NCBI GenBank assembly: GCA_949320185.1
Contig: CASGHK010000038.1
Span: 1-51,263, forward strand
Direction: 5' to 3'
DNA: 51,263 nt
Source: an uncultured Methanomicrobiales archaeon
GTDB taxonomy: Archaea > Halobacteriota > Methanomicrobia > Methanomicrobiales > Methanospirillaceae
Positions 1-7,957 of this stretch are shown in pieces (the stretch's first letter is position 1; every line of letters starts with the position of its first letter). A program made the translations under genes and the position numbers. The notes below the pieces were generated by a model. The model did no database searches. It was not told the origin of the DNA and saw only the letters and a list, made by a program, of their open reading frames with translations.

Positions 1-120
1 CTTGTTGATGTCGTCGACGACCTGCTTTACGTTGATTCCGAGGGGGCCGAGTGCGGGGCCGATCGGCGGGCCTGCTGTCGCCTTCCCGCCGGGTACCAGT
101 ACCTCGACCTGTTCTGCCAT
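1..120 (-). CDS. rpl11: 50S ribosomal protein L11, N-terminal part (cut by window edge)
   Basis: Only the first 40 codons are present; the gene runs off the left edge. The reverse strand starts with ATG at 118-120 and reads [19 protein letters not shown] followed by [20 protein letters not shown], the strongly conserved L11 N-terminal domain that binds the GTPase-associated region of 23S rRNA. The proline-rich [11 protein letters not shown] segment is the family hallmark. Usual archaeal length is about 160 residues, so roughly three quarters are outside. The gene lies downstream of spt5 on the same strand, as is common in archaea, but 330 bases away and with its own TATA-like box, so it is probably transcribed separately with the ribosomal genes that follow. 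Confidence 0.95.
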   Translation of the reverse strand, partial: MAEQVEVLVPGGKATAGPPIGPALGPLGINVKQVVDDINK

Positions 121-177
121 GGGGTATCACCATGCCGTATCGTGTACGACCTGGGTTGAGTAAGGTCATCGGCGGAA

Positions 178-192
178 GAATAAATAACTATC
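178..192 (-). promoter_or_regulatory. Putative TATA box for rpl11
   Basis: The reverse strand reads AGTTATTTATTC here, an AT-only patch in GC-rich DNA about 60 bases before the L11 ATG. A start site 25 bases downstream would leave a leader of about 35-40 nt. No clear BRE purine block was verified. Confidence 0.45.
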
Positions 193-433
193 AATCTCAC
201 GCCCTGTCGGGGGGGAGGATGGGGTTGGGATCACCGGTAGAGGGGGGGCGGCGCGCCACCCAATGTCAGAATATCGGACAGAGGTGGTCTGCTCCACACC
301 CTCCCTGATGGATGAGCCCGGAACCTGAAGGATTTGGTTTCCCCACGCGAAGCAGGAGTTGAGTGCCGGGGGTGCAGGCAGAAGAAACGTCGGAAAGAAG
401 GGGCCGGTTGGCCCGGAAGGGTGAGGAAAGATC

Positions 434-442
434 GGAAAAAAC
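434..442 (-). terminator. Poly-T terminator after spt5
   Basis: On the minus strand the sequence just after the spt5 stop reads CCCGTTTTTTCCG, followed by further T-rich sequence. Archaeal RNA polymerase typically stops at such T-runs. It sits 10-17 bases past the stop codon and precedes a separate rpl11 promoter. Confidence 0.5.
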
Positions 443-450
443 GGGAGGGG

Positions 451-933
451 TCAGTAGTCGTCGCCGTCGCGGTTGTCGATCACCCGGACGTTGTCGCCGC
501 GGACGGTGATCGGGATCGGGACGAGAGACTCGTAGAGCTCGACCGTGATCTCCTCTTTCGACGAGTCGACACGCTTCACGACGGCCTTCTCACCCTTGAA
601 CGGCCCTGCTATCAGCTCGACGATCGTCCCCTCGTTGATCCCGGAGACGACCGGCTTCGGCACGAGGAAATGCTGGATCTCGGCGAATGATGTCTCGCCC
701 TGGATCACGGCTCGGGCATGGGGCACCCGTTCGATCAGCTCCTCCATCCGGGCGAACTCCTCGGGCGTCTCGATCAGCACGTATCCCTGGAGCTCCTTCG
801 GGGCGATCACGGACAGGACCTTGATATCGGACTGTTCGACCGCTTTCTTAATGTTGTCGGCCACCGTTCGCTCCTGCTTCGAGGTTGTCTTCACCGCGAA
901 GTAGTGGAGCCCCAGTTCCTCGTCCTCGCTCAC
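451..933 (-). CDS. spt5: Transcription elongation factor Spt5 (NusG)
   Basis: 160 residues, the normal size of archaeal Spt5. The NGN domain covers about residues 9-92 (HYFAVKTTSKQERTVA, then LQGYVLIET) and binds the RNA polymerase clamp together with Spt4. A KOW domain follows at about 100-145 (INEGTIVELIAGPFKGEKA). The factor is known to close the polymerase cleft, raise processivity and couple transcription to translation. The ATG at 931-933 overlaps the secE stop by four bases (ATGA), so the two are translationally coupled. It is the last gene of the dtdA-ftsZ-secE-spt5 run and is followed by a poly-T terminator. Confidence 0.96.
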   Translation of the reverse strand: MSEDEELGLHYFAVKTTSKQERTVADNIKKAVEQSDIKVLSVIAPKELQGYVLIETPEEFARMEELIERVPHARAVIQGETSFAEIQHFLVPKPVVSGINEGTIVELIAGPFKGEKAVVKRVDSSKEEITVELYESLVPIPITVRGDNVRVIDNRDGDDY

Positions 934-1154
934 TTCGGCAACACCAGCATCAGTTCGTAGATGACAAAACCGATGACCCCGATCAGCACCACACCGGCGG
1001 CAGCCACGATCGCGATCTTCGTGAACTCGTCGCGCGTCGGCGTGCGGGCGAGCTTGAGCACCCGCCAGTACTTCCGAAAGAGTTCCTCGTTGACGTTGAC
1101 CTTGGGTATGTTGACCTCTTTGACCTGGTCGCGAACTTTATTGAGATCCACCAT
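930..1154 (-). CDS. secE: Preprotein translocase subunit SecE (Sec61 gamma)
   Basis: 74 residues with one C-terminal transmembrane helix (about residues 46-70, IAIVAAAGVVLIGVIGFVIY) after an amphipathic segment (RKYWRVLKLARTPTRDEF) that lies along the membrane and clamps SecY. The R-x-L-x-x-A-R-x-P-x-x-x-E/D-F pattern is characteristic of archaeal SecE/Sec61 gamma. It is seven bases downstream of ftsZ and overlaps spt5 by four. The secE-nusG pairing is conserved in both bacteria and archaea. Confidence 0.95.
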   Translation of the reverse strand: MVDLNKVRDQVKEVNIPKVNVNEELFRKYWRVLKLARTPTRDEFTKIAIVAAAGVVLIGVIGFVIYELMLVLPK

Positions 1155-1161
1155 AGTTCTC

Positions 1162-2259
1162 TCACTTGAGGAAGTCGATATCGAACTGCCGGTTCACGAC
1201 CGGCGTCTTCTTCTCGGAGCGGCCGTAGATCTGGGGCGAGCGGACGCCCGTAACGACGAGCATGGTCCGCATCTTGTGCTCCATGTCGGGGTCGATCTGA
1301 GCACCCCAGATGATCCGGGCGTTCGGGTCGATCCGGTTGTAGACCTCCTGGACGACGCCTTCGGCCTCCTCCATCGTCATGTCCGGGCCGCCGACAACGT
1401 TGACGAGCGCCGCCGTCGCCCCCGAGATCTCCACGTCGAGGAGTGGCGACCGGAGGGCCTTCTTGACCGAGTCGATCGCCTTGTCCTCCGAATCGGACTC
1501 GCCCATACCGATCATCGCGACGCCGCCCCGCTCCATCACGGTCCTGACATCGGCGAAGTCGAGGTTGACGAGACCGGGCATCGTGATCAGCTCGGTGATC
1601 CCCTTGACCGCCCGCATCAGCACCTCGTCTGCGACCTTGAACGCAGCGTAGAGGGGGAGCCGCGGGACGACCTCGAGGAGACGGTCGTTCGGGACAACGA
1701 TCACGGTGTCGGCGACGTCGCGCAGGCGTTCCAGGCCCGCCTCGGCGTTCTCCATCCGGATCGCGCCCTCGGCCACGAAGGGAAGGGTCACGACCGCGAT
1801 CGTGAGCGCCCCCTCCTCGCGAGCGGCCTTCGAGATCACCGGTGCACAGCCCGTGCCCGTACCGCCACCGAGGCCGGCGGTGATGAAGACCATGTCCGCC
1901 CCGGAGACCGCCCGACGGATCTCCTCCTCGGTCTCGAGCGCTGCCTCCTCCCCGATCTGTGGGAGCGAGCCTGCGCCGAGACCACGTGTGCGCTGTCGGC
2001 CGATCAGGATCCGCAGGTCCGCCTGGACGCGGGACAGGTGCTGTGCATCGGTATTGACCGCGATCAGGCGGGCCCCATGGATGCCCTCTTCCATCATCCG
2101 GGTGATGGTGTTGGATCCTCCGCCGCCGCACCCGACGACAACGACCTCGGTGCGGAGCTCGCGGAGCACCTCCTCCAGATCCTCGTTGTTCTGCGCGTAG
2201 TCCATCATATGGTCGCTGTCCTTGACCCGAGCCAGCGCTTCCTCGACTATTGACCTCAT
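1162..2259 (-). CDS. ftsZ: Cell division protein FtsZ
   Basis: 365 residues. Tubulin-type GTPase forming the cytokinetic ring. The nucleotide-binding loop [12 protein letters not shown] is at about residues 39-50, the tubulin signature GGGTGTG at 131-137, and the T7 synergy loop NLDFAD at 232-237, which supplies the catalytic acid to the neighbouring subunit. The N-terminal extension of about 35 residues before the first beta strand is usual for archaeal FtsZ1. The tail DIDFLK is short and may be the contact peptide for a membrane anchor such as SepF (inference). The start ATG overlaps the dtdA stop (ATGA). Whether it is FtsZ1 or FtsZ2 cannot be settled without a tree. Confidence 0.97.
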   Translation of the reverse strand: MRSIVEEALARVKDSDHMMDYAQNNEDLEEVLRELRTEVVVVGCGGGGSNTITRMMEEGIHGARLIAVNTDAQHLSRVQADLRILIGRQRTRGLGAGSLPQIGEEAALETEEEIRRAVSGADMVFITAGLGGGTGTGCAPVISKAAREEGALTIAVVTLPFVAEGAIRMENAEAGLERLRDVADTVIVVPNDRLLEVVPRLPLYAAFKVADEVLMRAVKGITELITMPGLVNLDFADVRTVMERGGVAMIGMGESDSEDKAIDSVKKALRSPLLDVEISGATAALVNVVGGPDMTMEEAEGVVQEVYNRIDPNARIIWGAQIDPDMEHKMRTMLVVTGVRSPQIYGRSEKKTPVVNRQFDIDFLK

Positions 2260-3554
2260 AGATACCTCTCCAACCCCTCTACCAGGACCTCGGTGGCGCA
2301 GGGGGACCGCACCATCTCCGGGCGTATCTCCAGTCCGTCGATGACCACGGGCTCGCCGCGCTGCAGGCGTCCGTACAGCGCCCCAGGAGGCACGCCGAGT
2401 GCGGACGCCTTCTTCGGATCGAACCGTTCTCGTCTGATGATCAGCCGGTCGCCCACGATAGCGGTCTGCTGGTTACCCGTTATCGTTTTTACACACAGGG
2501 TTATTAAATCATGTATGATCTGTTCCGCGATCCCCGCTCGTGTGATCACGGTCGGCACGGGCCGTCCCGACTCGATGATGAGGACGACCGGCAACGATTC
2601 CAGGCCTGTAACGACGCCCGCCTCATCCGCCCGGAGGGCCTCGGCGAGGAGTTCTCCAGGGAATCGGACCGGGACAGGGTCTGGGCACTCCATGATCGCG
2701 CCGATCCTCAGCCCTGCCCCCGGCACGACTGACCGGGCCATCGCGACGAGGGAGAGGTAGTCCTCCCAGGGGAGACTTCCGAGGCCCGCGAGGTCGCTCT
2801 CGCCGATCACGGGAAGTCCGGCGGCGTCCAGGAGCGATTGGATCCGTTCGACCGCGGGACGAGGAATCGCCTTTCGATCGATGAAAGCCGCCACGGTTCC
2901 GGAGCATTCGACGAGCCGGTTCAGCATCGCCTCATCGACCAATCCGAGGTCGTCGGTCCGGATGATGTGTCCGAACGCCCCGCGTGTCTCGAGCGAGACC
3001 GCCGTCTGGCGGGAGGCGTACTGGGCGCCCCCGAACCCGACGAGCGAGACTGCTCCAGGGTCAAGCGACGCCGAGAGGAGGGCACGGGCCACGCACTCCC
3101 CGGCAGCCGGATCTGACCATTCTGCGGGCCCAGAGCCAATCTCGACGAAGCATGACGGAGTCTCGAGATCGGTCGGGCCGTGATGGGTCCGCTCGTAGCT
3201 CACCCGGTACCCGTTGGGTGCACTGCTGGCCAGGGCCCGCAGAACTGCCTGCATGAACCCGGGCATGCACGGGGCGAACCGGCCCGCCTCCCCGCCGAGG
3301 GCAGCTGCCCCGGCATTACCGGTGGCGTGGACCGTCAGTTGCGGCACCGGCCTCTTTGATGTGTGACGCGAGAGAAAGACCAGGAGGTCGGCGTCCAGGC
3401 CCTGATCGACCCGGTCCGCGTGGATCAACCGCCCTTCGACCTCGTGAAACCGCCAGTCGTGGACCGGGCGGACCTCGTCGAGGAGGTGCACACACCATTC
3501 GTGGAGCAGCACCCCCGCCGGGTCCAGGGCCGAGTAGACGCCCGCAATCTTCAT
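2256..3554 (-). CDS. dtdA: D-aminoacyl-tRNA deacylase (archaeal DtdA) with C-terminal extension
   Basis: 432 residues. The first ~280 match archaeal DtdA, the zinc-dependent hydrolase that removes D-amino acids mischarged onto tRNA. Visible blocks are [21 protein letters not shown] near residue 60-80, [21 protein letters not shown] near 120-140, and [13 protein letters not shown] plus AFGHI near 172-196. The family is usually about 270 residues. Here a further ~140 residues follow, ending with [18 protein letters not shown] and [12 protein letters not shown], a pattern reminiscent of the C-terminal end of RNase Z proteins. The start has a good ribosome-binding site (AGGTGAGG, five bases before ATG). 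First gene of the dtdA-ftsZ-secE-spt5 run; divergent from the moeA operon. Confidence 0.9.
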   Translation of the reverse strand: MKIAGVYSALDPAGVLLHEWCVHLLDEVRPVHDWRFHEVEGRLIHADRVDQGLDADLLVFLSRHTSKRPVPQLTVHATGNAGAAALGGEAGRFAPCMPGFMQAVLRALASSAPNGYRVSYERTHHGPTDLETPSCFVEIGSGPAEWSDPAAGECVARALLSASLDPGAVSLVGFGGAQYASRQTAVSLETRGAFGHIIRTDDLGLVDEAMLNRLVECSGTVAAFIDRKAIPRPAVERIQSLLDAAGLPVIGESDLAGLGSLPWEDYLSLVAMARSVVPGAGLRIGAIMECPDPVPVRFPGELLAEALRADEAGVVTGLESLPVVLIIESGRPVPTVITRAGIAEQIIHDLITLCVKTITGNQQTAIVGDRLIIRRERFDPKKASALGVPPGALYGRLQRGEPVVIDGLEIRPEMVRSPCATEVLVEGLERYL

Positions 3555-3650
3555 CGCTGCCTCACCTGTGGGCGCCCCCTGTTGATGATAGTCTCGGTCG
3601 AATTCCGGGCCGGGAAAAACCCTTTCTTGATCGGCCGCATGTACGATGGT

Positions 3651-3827
3651 ATGGACGAATCGAAGATCCAGAAGGTCCTCGAAGAGATGGGCATCGAGAA
3701 CGAGATCATGTGCATCCAGGCGGAGGAGATCTCAGCGAAGACCGGAATACCGAGACGAGAGATCGGTGACTACTGCGATGCCCACAACGTGAAGATACGG
3801 GGCTGCCAGCTCGGCTGCTTCAAGTGA
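3651..3827 (+). CDS. Small conserved protein ending in CQLGCFK, first gene of moeA operon
   Basis: 58 residues if the ATG at 3651 is used (MDESKIQKVLEEMG); an in-frame ATG at 3639 would add four residues. The sequence has a helical N-terminus, then ISAKTGIPRREIGDYCDAHN, which looks like a small helix-turn-helix unit, and closes with the Cys pair in IRGCQLGCFK. I recall short proteins of this type in methanogens but do not know a proven function. An A/T-rich patch (GGGAAAAACCCTTTC at 3612-3626) lies about 30 bases upstream and could place the transcript start almost on the ATG. The stop overlaps the moeA start (TGATG), implying coupled expression with molybdenum cofactor synthesis. Together with its three cysteines this suggests a metal-, sulfur- or regulation-related helper (inference). 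Confidence 0.75.
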   Translation: MDESKIQKVLEEMGIENEIMCIQAEEISAKTGIPRREIGDYCDAHNVKIRGCQLGCFK

Positions 3828-5032
3828 TGACCCGGTTTCTCACCGTCGTCCCCGTCGAGGAGGCAGTGCGGGCGGCATCCGGGCTCGCCCGCCCGGTGGG
3901 GACCGAGACGGTTTCGATCGAAGGGGCGGCAGGGCGGGTGCTCGCCGTGGACGTGCACGCCGACGCGGACCTTCCCGGGTTCAATCGTTCGACCGTCGAT
4001 GGCTACGCCGTGAGGGCGGCGGAGACGGTCGGGGCATCGGATGCCCTGCCCTCCCTCCTCAGGCTCCTCGGTCGGGTGTCGATGGGAGCCGGCGCCGGTT
4101 TCACACTCGGGACCGGCGAATGCGCCTATGTCCCCACCGGGGGAGAGGTGCCCGCCGGGGCCGATGCGGTCGTGATGGTCGAGTACGCCGAGCCACTCGG
4201 GGACGAGGTGCTGATCGGCCGTTCGGTCGCCGTTGGCGAGAATCTGGTGATGCCCGACGAGGACTTCGCAGCCGGCGAGGTGGTGGTCCGGGCGGGCCGG
4301 CGGCTCTCTCCCCAGGAGGTGGGAGCGCTCGCAGCGGTCGGGGAGACCCGGGTCGAGGTCCGGCGCCGCCCGGTGATCGGGGTGATCTCGACCGGGAACG
4401 AAGTGGTGCCCGTCGACCTGACACCGGCGAGAAGCCAGGTCCGCGATGTCAATTCTCACCTCTGTCGGGCCTTCGCTCACGAGCGCGGGTGCGAGGCGCG
4501 TTTCTATGGGATCGTACGGGACGAGGCCGGACCCCTTCGGGAAACACTGGTCCGGGCCGCATCCGAATGCGATGCGGTGCTCGTCTCGGGCGGTTCGTCC
4601 AAGGACGACCGGGACATGGGCGCCCGCACCATTGCCGAGCTGGGAGAGGTCCTGGTGCACGGGATCGCGCTCGCCCCGGGTAAACCCACGATCATCGGCC
4701 GGGTCGGCACGACCCCCGTGATCGGCCTCCCGGGCCACCCGGCGTCCTCTTTCGTGGTCCTCACCGTGATCGTCGCTCCCCTGATCGCCCGCCTGTCGGG
4801 TGACGAGACCGATCGGTCGCGGAAGGTACGGGGGCGCCTGGCGGAGAACGTGCCATCGGCCCGTGGGCGCGAGGACTATGTCCGCGTCACGATCGACTCA
4901 GGGGAGGTCCGGCCAATCTTCGCAAAGTCGGGCCTCCTCAACTCCCTCGTCCGTGCCGACGGGCTCCTCCGGGTGCCCGCCGGACGGGAGGGGTACGAGA
5001 CCGGCGACGAGGTGGAGGTGCTCCTCTTTTGA
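3827..5032 (+). CDS. moeA: Molybdopterin molybdenumtransferase MoeA
   Basis: 401 residues, full length. MoeA inserts molybdate (or tungstate) into adenylylated molybdopterin. The N-terminal MoeA region carries LPGFNRSTVDGYAVRA near residue 46-61 and VPTGGEVPAGADAVVMVEY near 104-122. The central MoCF-binding domain shows VIGVISTGNEVV near 184-195, DAVLVSGGSSKDDRDM near 247-262 and PVIGLPGHPASSF near 303-315, where bacterial homologues also have the PG(Y/N/H)P loop. A C-terminal domain IV of about 70 residues follows. ATG 3827 overlaps the preceding stop; a GTG one codon upstream is possible. In methanogens the cofactor serves formylmethanofuran and formate dehydrogenases, so this operon feeds the first step of CO2 reduction. 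Confidence 0.94.
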   Translation: MTRFLTVVPVEEAVRAASGLARPVGTETVSIEGAAGRVLAVDVHADADLPGFNRSTVDGYAVRAAETVGASDALPSLLRLLGRVSMGAGAGFTLGTGECAYVPTGGEVPAGADAVVMVEYAEPLGDEVLIGRSVAVGENLVMPDEDFAAGEVVVRAGRRLSPQEVGALAAVGETRVEVRRRPVIGVISTGNEVVPVDLTPARSQVRDVNSHLCRAFAHERGCEARFYGIVRDEAGPLRETLVRAASECDAVLVSGGSSKDDRDMGARTIAELGEVLVHGIALAPGKPTIIGRVGTTPVIGLPGHPASSFVVLTVIVAPLIARLSGDETDRSRKVRGRLAENVPSARGREDYVRVTIDSGEVRPIFAKSGLLNSLVRADGLLRVPAGREGYETGDEVEVLLF

Positions 5033-6888
5033 AGCGCTACCTCGCGGTCGTCTCGCTCAACGAGGCGCGAGAGATCCTGCGGTCCGGGTTCGTCTATCCG
5101 CACCCGACCGAGCACGTCCCTCTCGAAGAGGCCGTCGGACGGATCACTGCGTCCCCGGTATACGCACGGTTCTCGGTCCCCGAGACTCACCTCTCGGCGA
5201 TGGACGGGATCGCGGTGAGGGCCGTCGACACCGCGGGCGCGAGTGAGGGGAGGGCCGTCCGCCTCATCGACGCGCTGCGGGTGAACACGGGGAACGTCGT
5301 ACCCCCGCCGTACAACGCCGTCATCATGATCGAGGACGTGCTGATCAACCAGGACGACTCCTTTTCCATCCGGAAGGCGGCGAGCCCCTGGCAGCACGTC
5401 AGGCCCGCCGGCGAGGACATCGGGGAGACCGAGATGGCGGTCCCCCGGGGACGCCGGCTGCGCGCGATGGACCTGGGTGCTCTCGCCGCCTACGGCCTTT
5501 GCACGGTCGAGGTCGTCACGGTCCGGGTCGGGTTCGTGCCGACGGGGTCCGAGCTGGTTTCGCACGGGGAACGGCCGGCGCCAGGACAGGTCGTCGAATC
5601 GAACACCCTCTTCGCGGCGTCATGGCTCGATTCCCTCGGGTGTCGGTGCACCCGCTACCCGAACACCCCGGACGAGTACGACCTGATCCGCGAACGGATC
5701 TCCACCGCCGTGGACGAAAACGACCTGGTGATCGTCTCCGCAGGGTCGTCGGCGGGGACACGGGACTTTACCGCGGACGTGATCGAGGAGCTCGGCGAGG
5801 TGCTGGTGCACGGTGTCGCGATCAAACCGGGCAAGCCCGTCATCATCGGACGGGTCCGGGGCAAGCCCGTAATCGGCCTGCCCGGGTACCCGCTCTCGGC
5901 CCTCACCGTGATCCGCGAGCTGGTGCTCCCGATGCTCGAGCACTTCGGCCTTGCCGTGCCGACCGCCAGGAGGATCCCGGCGGCGCTCTCGTCGCCGCTT
6001 CACAAGGATGTCGGGTCCGACGAGTTCGTGCTGCTCGCGGCCGGAAAGGTCGCGGACCGATTCGTCGCGGTCCCCCAGTCCCGCGGCGCGGGAGTCCAGA
6101 TGTCCGTAGTCAGGTCAAACGCCTACCTCTGCATTCCCTCCGCGAGCGAGGGGGTCGAGGCCGACGAAGAGGTCGAGGTCTGCCTCACCGTCCCGCTGGA
6201 AGAGGCCGAGAGGGCCCTCCTCGTGACCGGCTCTCACGACCCGGCGATCGACGTCCTGGCGGACCTCCTCTCAGCAGAGGGGATCGACCTCCACTCCGCC
6301 CATGTCGGATCGATGGGCGGGCTCTTCGCTCTCCGGCGGAACCACTGCCATGCCGCCCCCATGCACCTGCTAGCCGATGACGGGGACTTCAACCGCCCGT
6401 TCCTGCACCAGTACCTTCCCGACCGAGAGATCCTGCTCGTCTGCGTGGCCGAACGGCAGCAGGGGATCATCTCCCGGGACGGGCTGAAGATCGAGGCGAT
6501 CGCGGATCACACGTTCGCGAACCGCCAGAGGGGATCTGGGACCCGGATGCTCCTCGACCGGTACCTGGGCGAGCACGGCATCGACCCGGGCTCGATCACC
6601 GGGTACAACCGCGAGTTCACCACGCACCTCGGGGTTGCCGTCGCGGTCCAGTCGGGAGAGGCCGAGATGGGGCTCGGGGTCTATTCGGCCGCCGCCGCCC
6701 TCGGGCTCGCCTTCTCCCCCGTCGCGACCGAGCGGTACGAGCTCGCGCTCGACCCGGCGTCGCTCGACGACCCACGGGTCGTCGCCCTCCTGGAGGCGAT
6801 CACCTCCGAACCCTTCAGGGAACGGCTCCAGGCACTCGGCGGGTACGACCTCACCCGGACCGGCGAGCGGCGGTCCTCGCGGCCCTGA
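5029..6888 (+). CDS. moeA: MoeA fused to C-terminal PBP-like (LysR-substrate/ModE-type) domain
   Basis: 619 residues. Residues 1-400 are a second MoeA (LSAMDGIAVRAVDTAG near 57-72; VGFVPTGSELV near 167-177; LVIVSAGSSAGTRDFTADV near 230-248; VIGLPGYPLSAL near 282-293). After about residue 405 a periplasmic-binding-like domain begins (LLVTGSHDPAIDVLADLL), with a pseudo-ligand pocket region RQRGSGTRMLLDRYL near 503-517 and AVQSGEAEMGLGVYSAA near 541-557. This architecture is known for archaeal MoeA proteins and may sense or bind an oxyanion or cofactor (inference). The gene starts with TTG at 5029, overlapping the previous stop (TTGA); no better in-frame start fits the conserved N-terminus. Tandem moeA copies are often explained by separate use for molybdenum and tungsten. 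Confidence 0.93.
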   Translation: MKRYLAVVSLNEAREILRSGFVYPHPTEHVPLEEAVGRITASPVYARFSVPETHLSAMDGIAVRAVDTAGASEGRAVRLIDALRVNTGNVVPPPYNAVIMIEDVLINQDDSFSIRKAASPWQHVRPAGEDIGETEMAVPRGRRLRAMDLGALAAYGLCTVEVVTVRVGFVPTGSELVSHGERPAPGQVVESNTLFAASWLDSLGCRCTRYPNTPDEYDLIRERISTAVDENDLVIVSAGSSAGTRDFTADVIEELGEVLVHGVAIKPGKPVIIGRVRGKPVIGLPGYPLSALTVIRELVLPMLEHFGLAVPTARRIPAALSSPLHKDVGSDEFVLLAAGKVADRFVAVPQSRGAGVQMSVVRSNAYLCIPSASEGVEADEEVEVCLTVPLEEAERALLVTGSHDPAIDVLADLLSAEGIDLHSAHVGSMGGLFALRRNHCHAAPMHLLADDGDFNRPFLHQYLPDREILLVCVAERQQGIISRDGLKIEAIADHTFANRQRGSGTRMLLDRYLGEHGIDPGSITGYNREFTTHLGVAVAVQSGEAEMGLGVYSAAAALGLAFSPVATERYELALDPASLDDPRVVALLEAITSEPFRERLQALGGYDLTRTGERRSSRP

Positions 6889-7309
6889 GGGCCTGGTGAG
6901 CCGCCGCCTCCGGGGTCGGTGCATGGACCACCCCCGGGAGGTCCCAGGACCGGAAGCAGGTCACCGGGATTCCCTCTTTTAGCGCCACCGCGAGTTCTGA
7001 GAGCGTGCCGTATTCTCCCCCAACGGCGACCACCGCGTCCGCTGACTGGACGAGCACCACGTTCCTCGCGTGGCCCATGCCGGTACGGATACGCACGGTC
7101 AGGTACGGGTTGCCGTCCGAGAGATCGGGCAATATTCCGACGACGACTCCGCCGGCCATCTGGGCCCCGCGGCTCGCTGCCGTCATGACACCGCTCCTGC
7201 CGCCGGTGAGCACGATCCCGCCGTGCTCGGCGATCGTCCTCCCGACCGCCTCGGCCGCTGCCAGGAGGTCGTCGTCACAGACGGCCGCACCGCAGACCGC
7301 GACCTGCAT
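6851..7309 (-). CDS. TIGR00725/LOG-like Rossmann protein
   Basis: 152 residues from the ATG at 7307-7309 (MQVAVCGAAVC). The open frame continues 65 codons upstream without a homologous start, so the shorter form is chosen. Motifs are GIVLTGGRSGVM near residue 31-42 and GGEYGTLSEL near 102-111, the GGxxG and GGxGTxxE signatures shared by lysine decarboxylase-like LOG proteins and the TIGR00725 group. Members include molybdenum cofactor carrier-like proteins, and the position next to two moeA genes makes a cofactor-related role attractive but unproven. The 3' end overlaps the end of the moeA-PBP gene by 38 bases on the opposite strand. Confidence 0.85.
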   Translation of the reverse strand: MQVAVCGAAVCDDDLLAAAEAVGRTIAEHGGIVLTGGRSGVMTAASRGAQMAGGVVVGILPDLSDGNPYLTVRIRTGMGHARNVVLVQSADAVVAVGGEYGTLSELAVALKEGIPVTCFRSWDLPGVVHAPTPEAAAHQALRAARTAARRSG

Positions 7310-7957
7310 GCAGTCGTATCGACCGTAAGGACTGGTAAAGGTTACCGCGGGGACCGGACCGGGGAGCCGCGGGTAGTCGCATGTCCGTGAGAACCGGGAA
7401 GCTCCTGCCTCCCAGGGAGAATCCGTCGCCCCAGGGGGATGGAGAGCGACAGGAACGGCGACGAGCGCGCTGATCTCATCGACATCGCAGCGTACGGTCT
7501 GCATCGGGTCTACCCGAGACGGATCGAACAGGGGATGGATCGGGGCAACGGGTCTGGCGTCACTGAGATCAGGATGGTCGGGTCTTCATATCGCATGTGG
7601 TATGTGGTCTGGGATATGGGAGACCCCCGGGCTTCAGCCCTCGATCAGGGCGAGGGAGATAAAGCGAAACTCGATGGTATCACGCACCTCCCGATCCAAA
7701 ACATGGAGAGCGCCGGTGCAGGACGGACCACATATCGGTTGGATCGGTTCACCATTGCCACCGACTACGCTTCCCATGAACGCGATCGGCAACTGCCCGG
7801 AACCCTTCGTCCGCTCCACTGAAGGGGAGAGAGTATCGTCACCGAGGCACCGTTCGTTCGGCGGGGGGTTCCGGACGCTCGCTGGCGGCAGGGAAGAACG
7901 GGTCGAACTGGAGTTCATCAGCTCGCAGCGGGGAGTGTGGCAGTGGGAAAAATTGGG
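7310..7957. other. 648-base region without a supported gene
   Basis: Open frames exist on both strands (for example 7439-7822 plus, 7634-7918 minus), but none has a convincing ribosome-binding site, a recognisable product or clearly better codon bias than the others. The minus-strand frame before the TIGR00725 start stays open for 65 codons. A TATA-like CTTTATC on the minus strand near 7657-7664 could serve a long leader. It may hold decayed coding sequence; I cannot identify it. Confidence 0.4.

Larger units (their letters stand above)
121..450. other. Intergenic region between spt5 and rpl11
   Basis: 330 bases without a supported gene. It contains the spt5 terminator T-run near 435-441 and the rpl11 TATA-like box near 181-190. 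The G-runs around 200-255 (for example GGGGGGGAGG and AGAGGGGGGGCGG) are notable but have no assigned role. Short open frames here lack ribosome-binding sites and recognisable products. Confidence 0.6.

Noticed and set aside
298-335. CTGATGGATGA...CCTGAAGG, resembling C and D boxes of a C/D guide RNA.
   Set aside because: The boxes are imperfect (no exact RTGATGA), C'/D' partners are missing and no guide target could be checked.
404-426. GGCCCGGAAGGG, similar to the SRP RNA helix 8 loop.
   Set aside because: The flanking strands do not pair as helix 8 requires (GGTT...TGAGG instead of the CAGG...AGCAG internal loop) and there is no room or promoter for a 300-nt SRP RNA.
961-2253. Long plus-strand frame of 430 codons opposite ftsZ.
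   Set aside because: It is the antisense of a complete ftsZ gene; the product is low-complexity Arg/Asp/His-rich and matches nothing.
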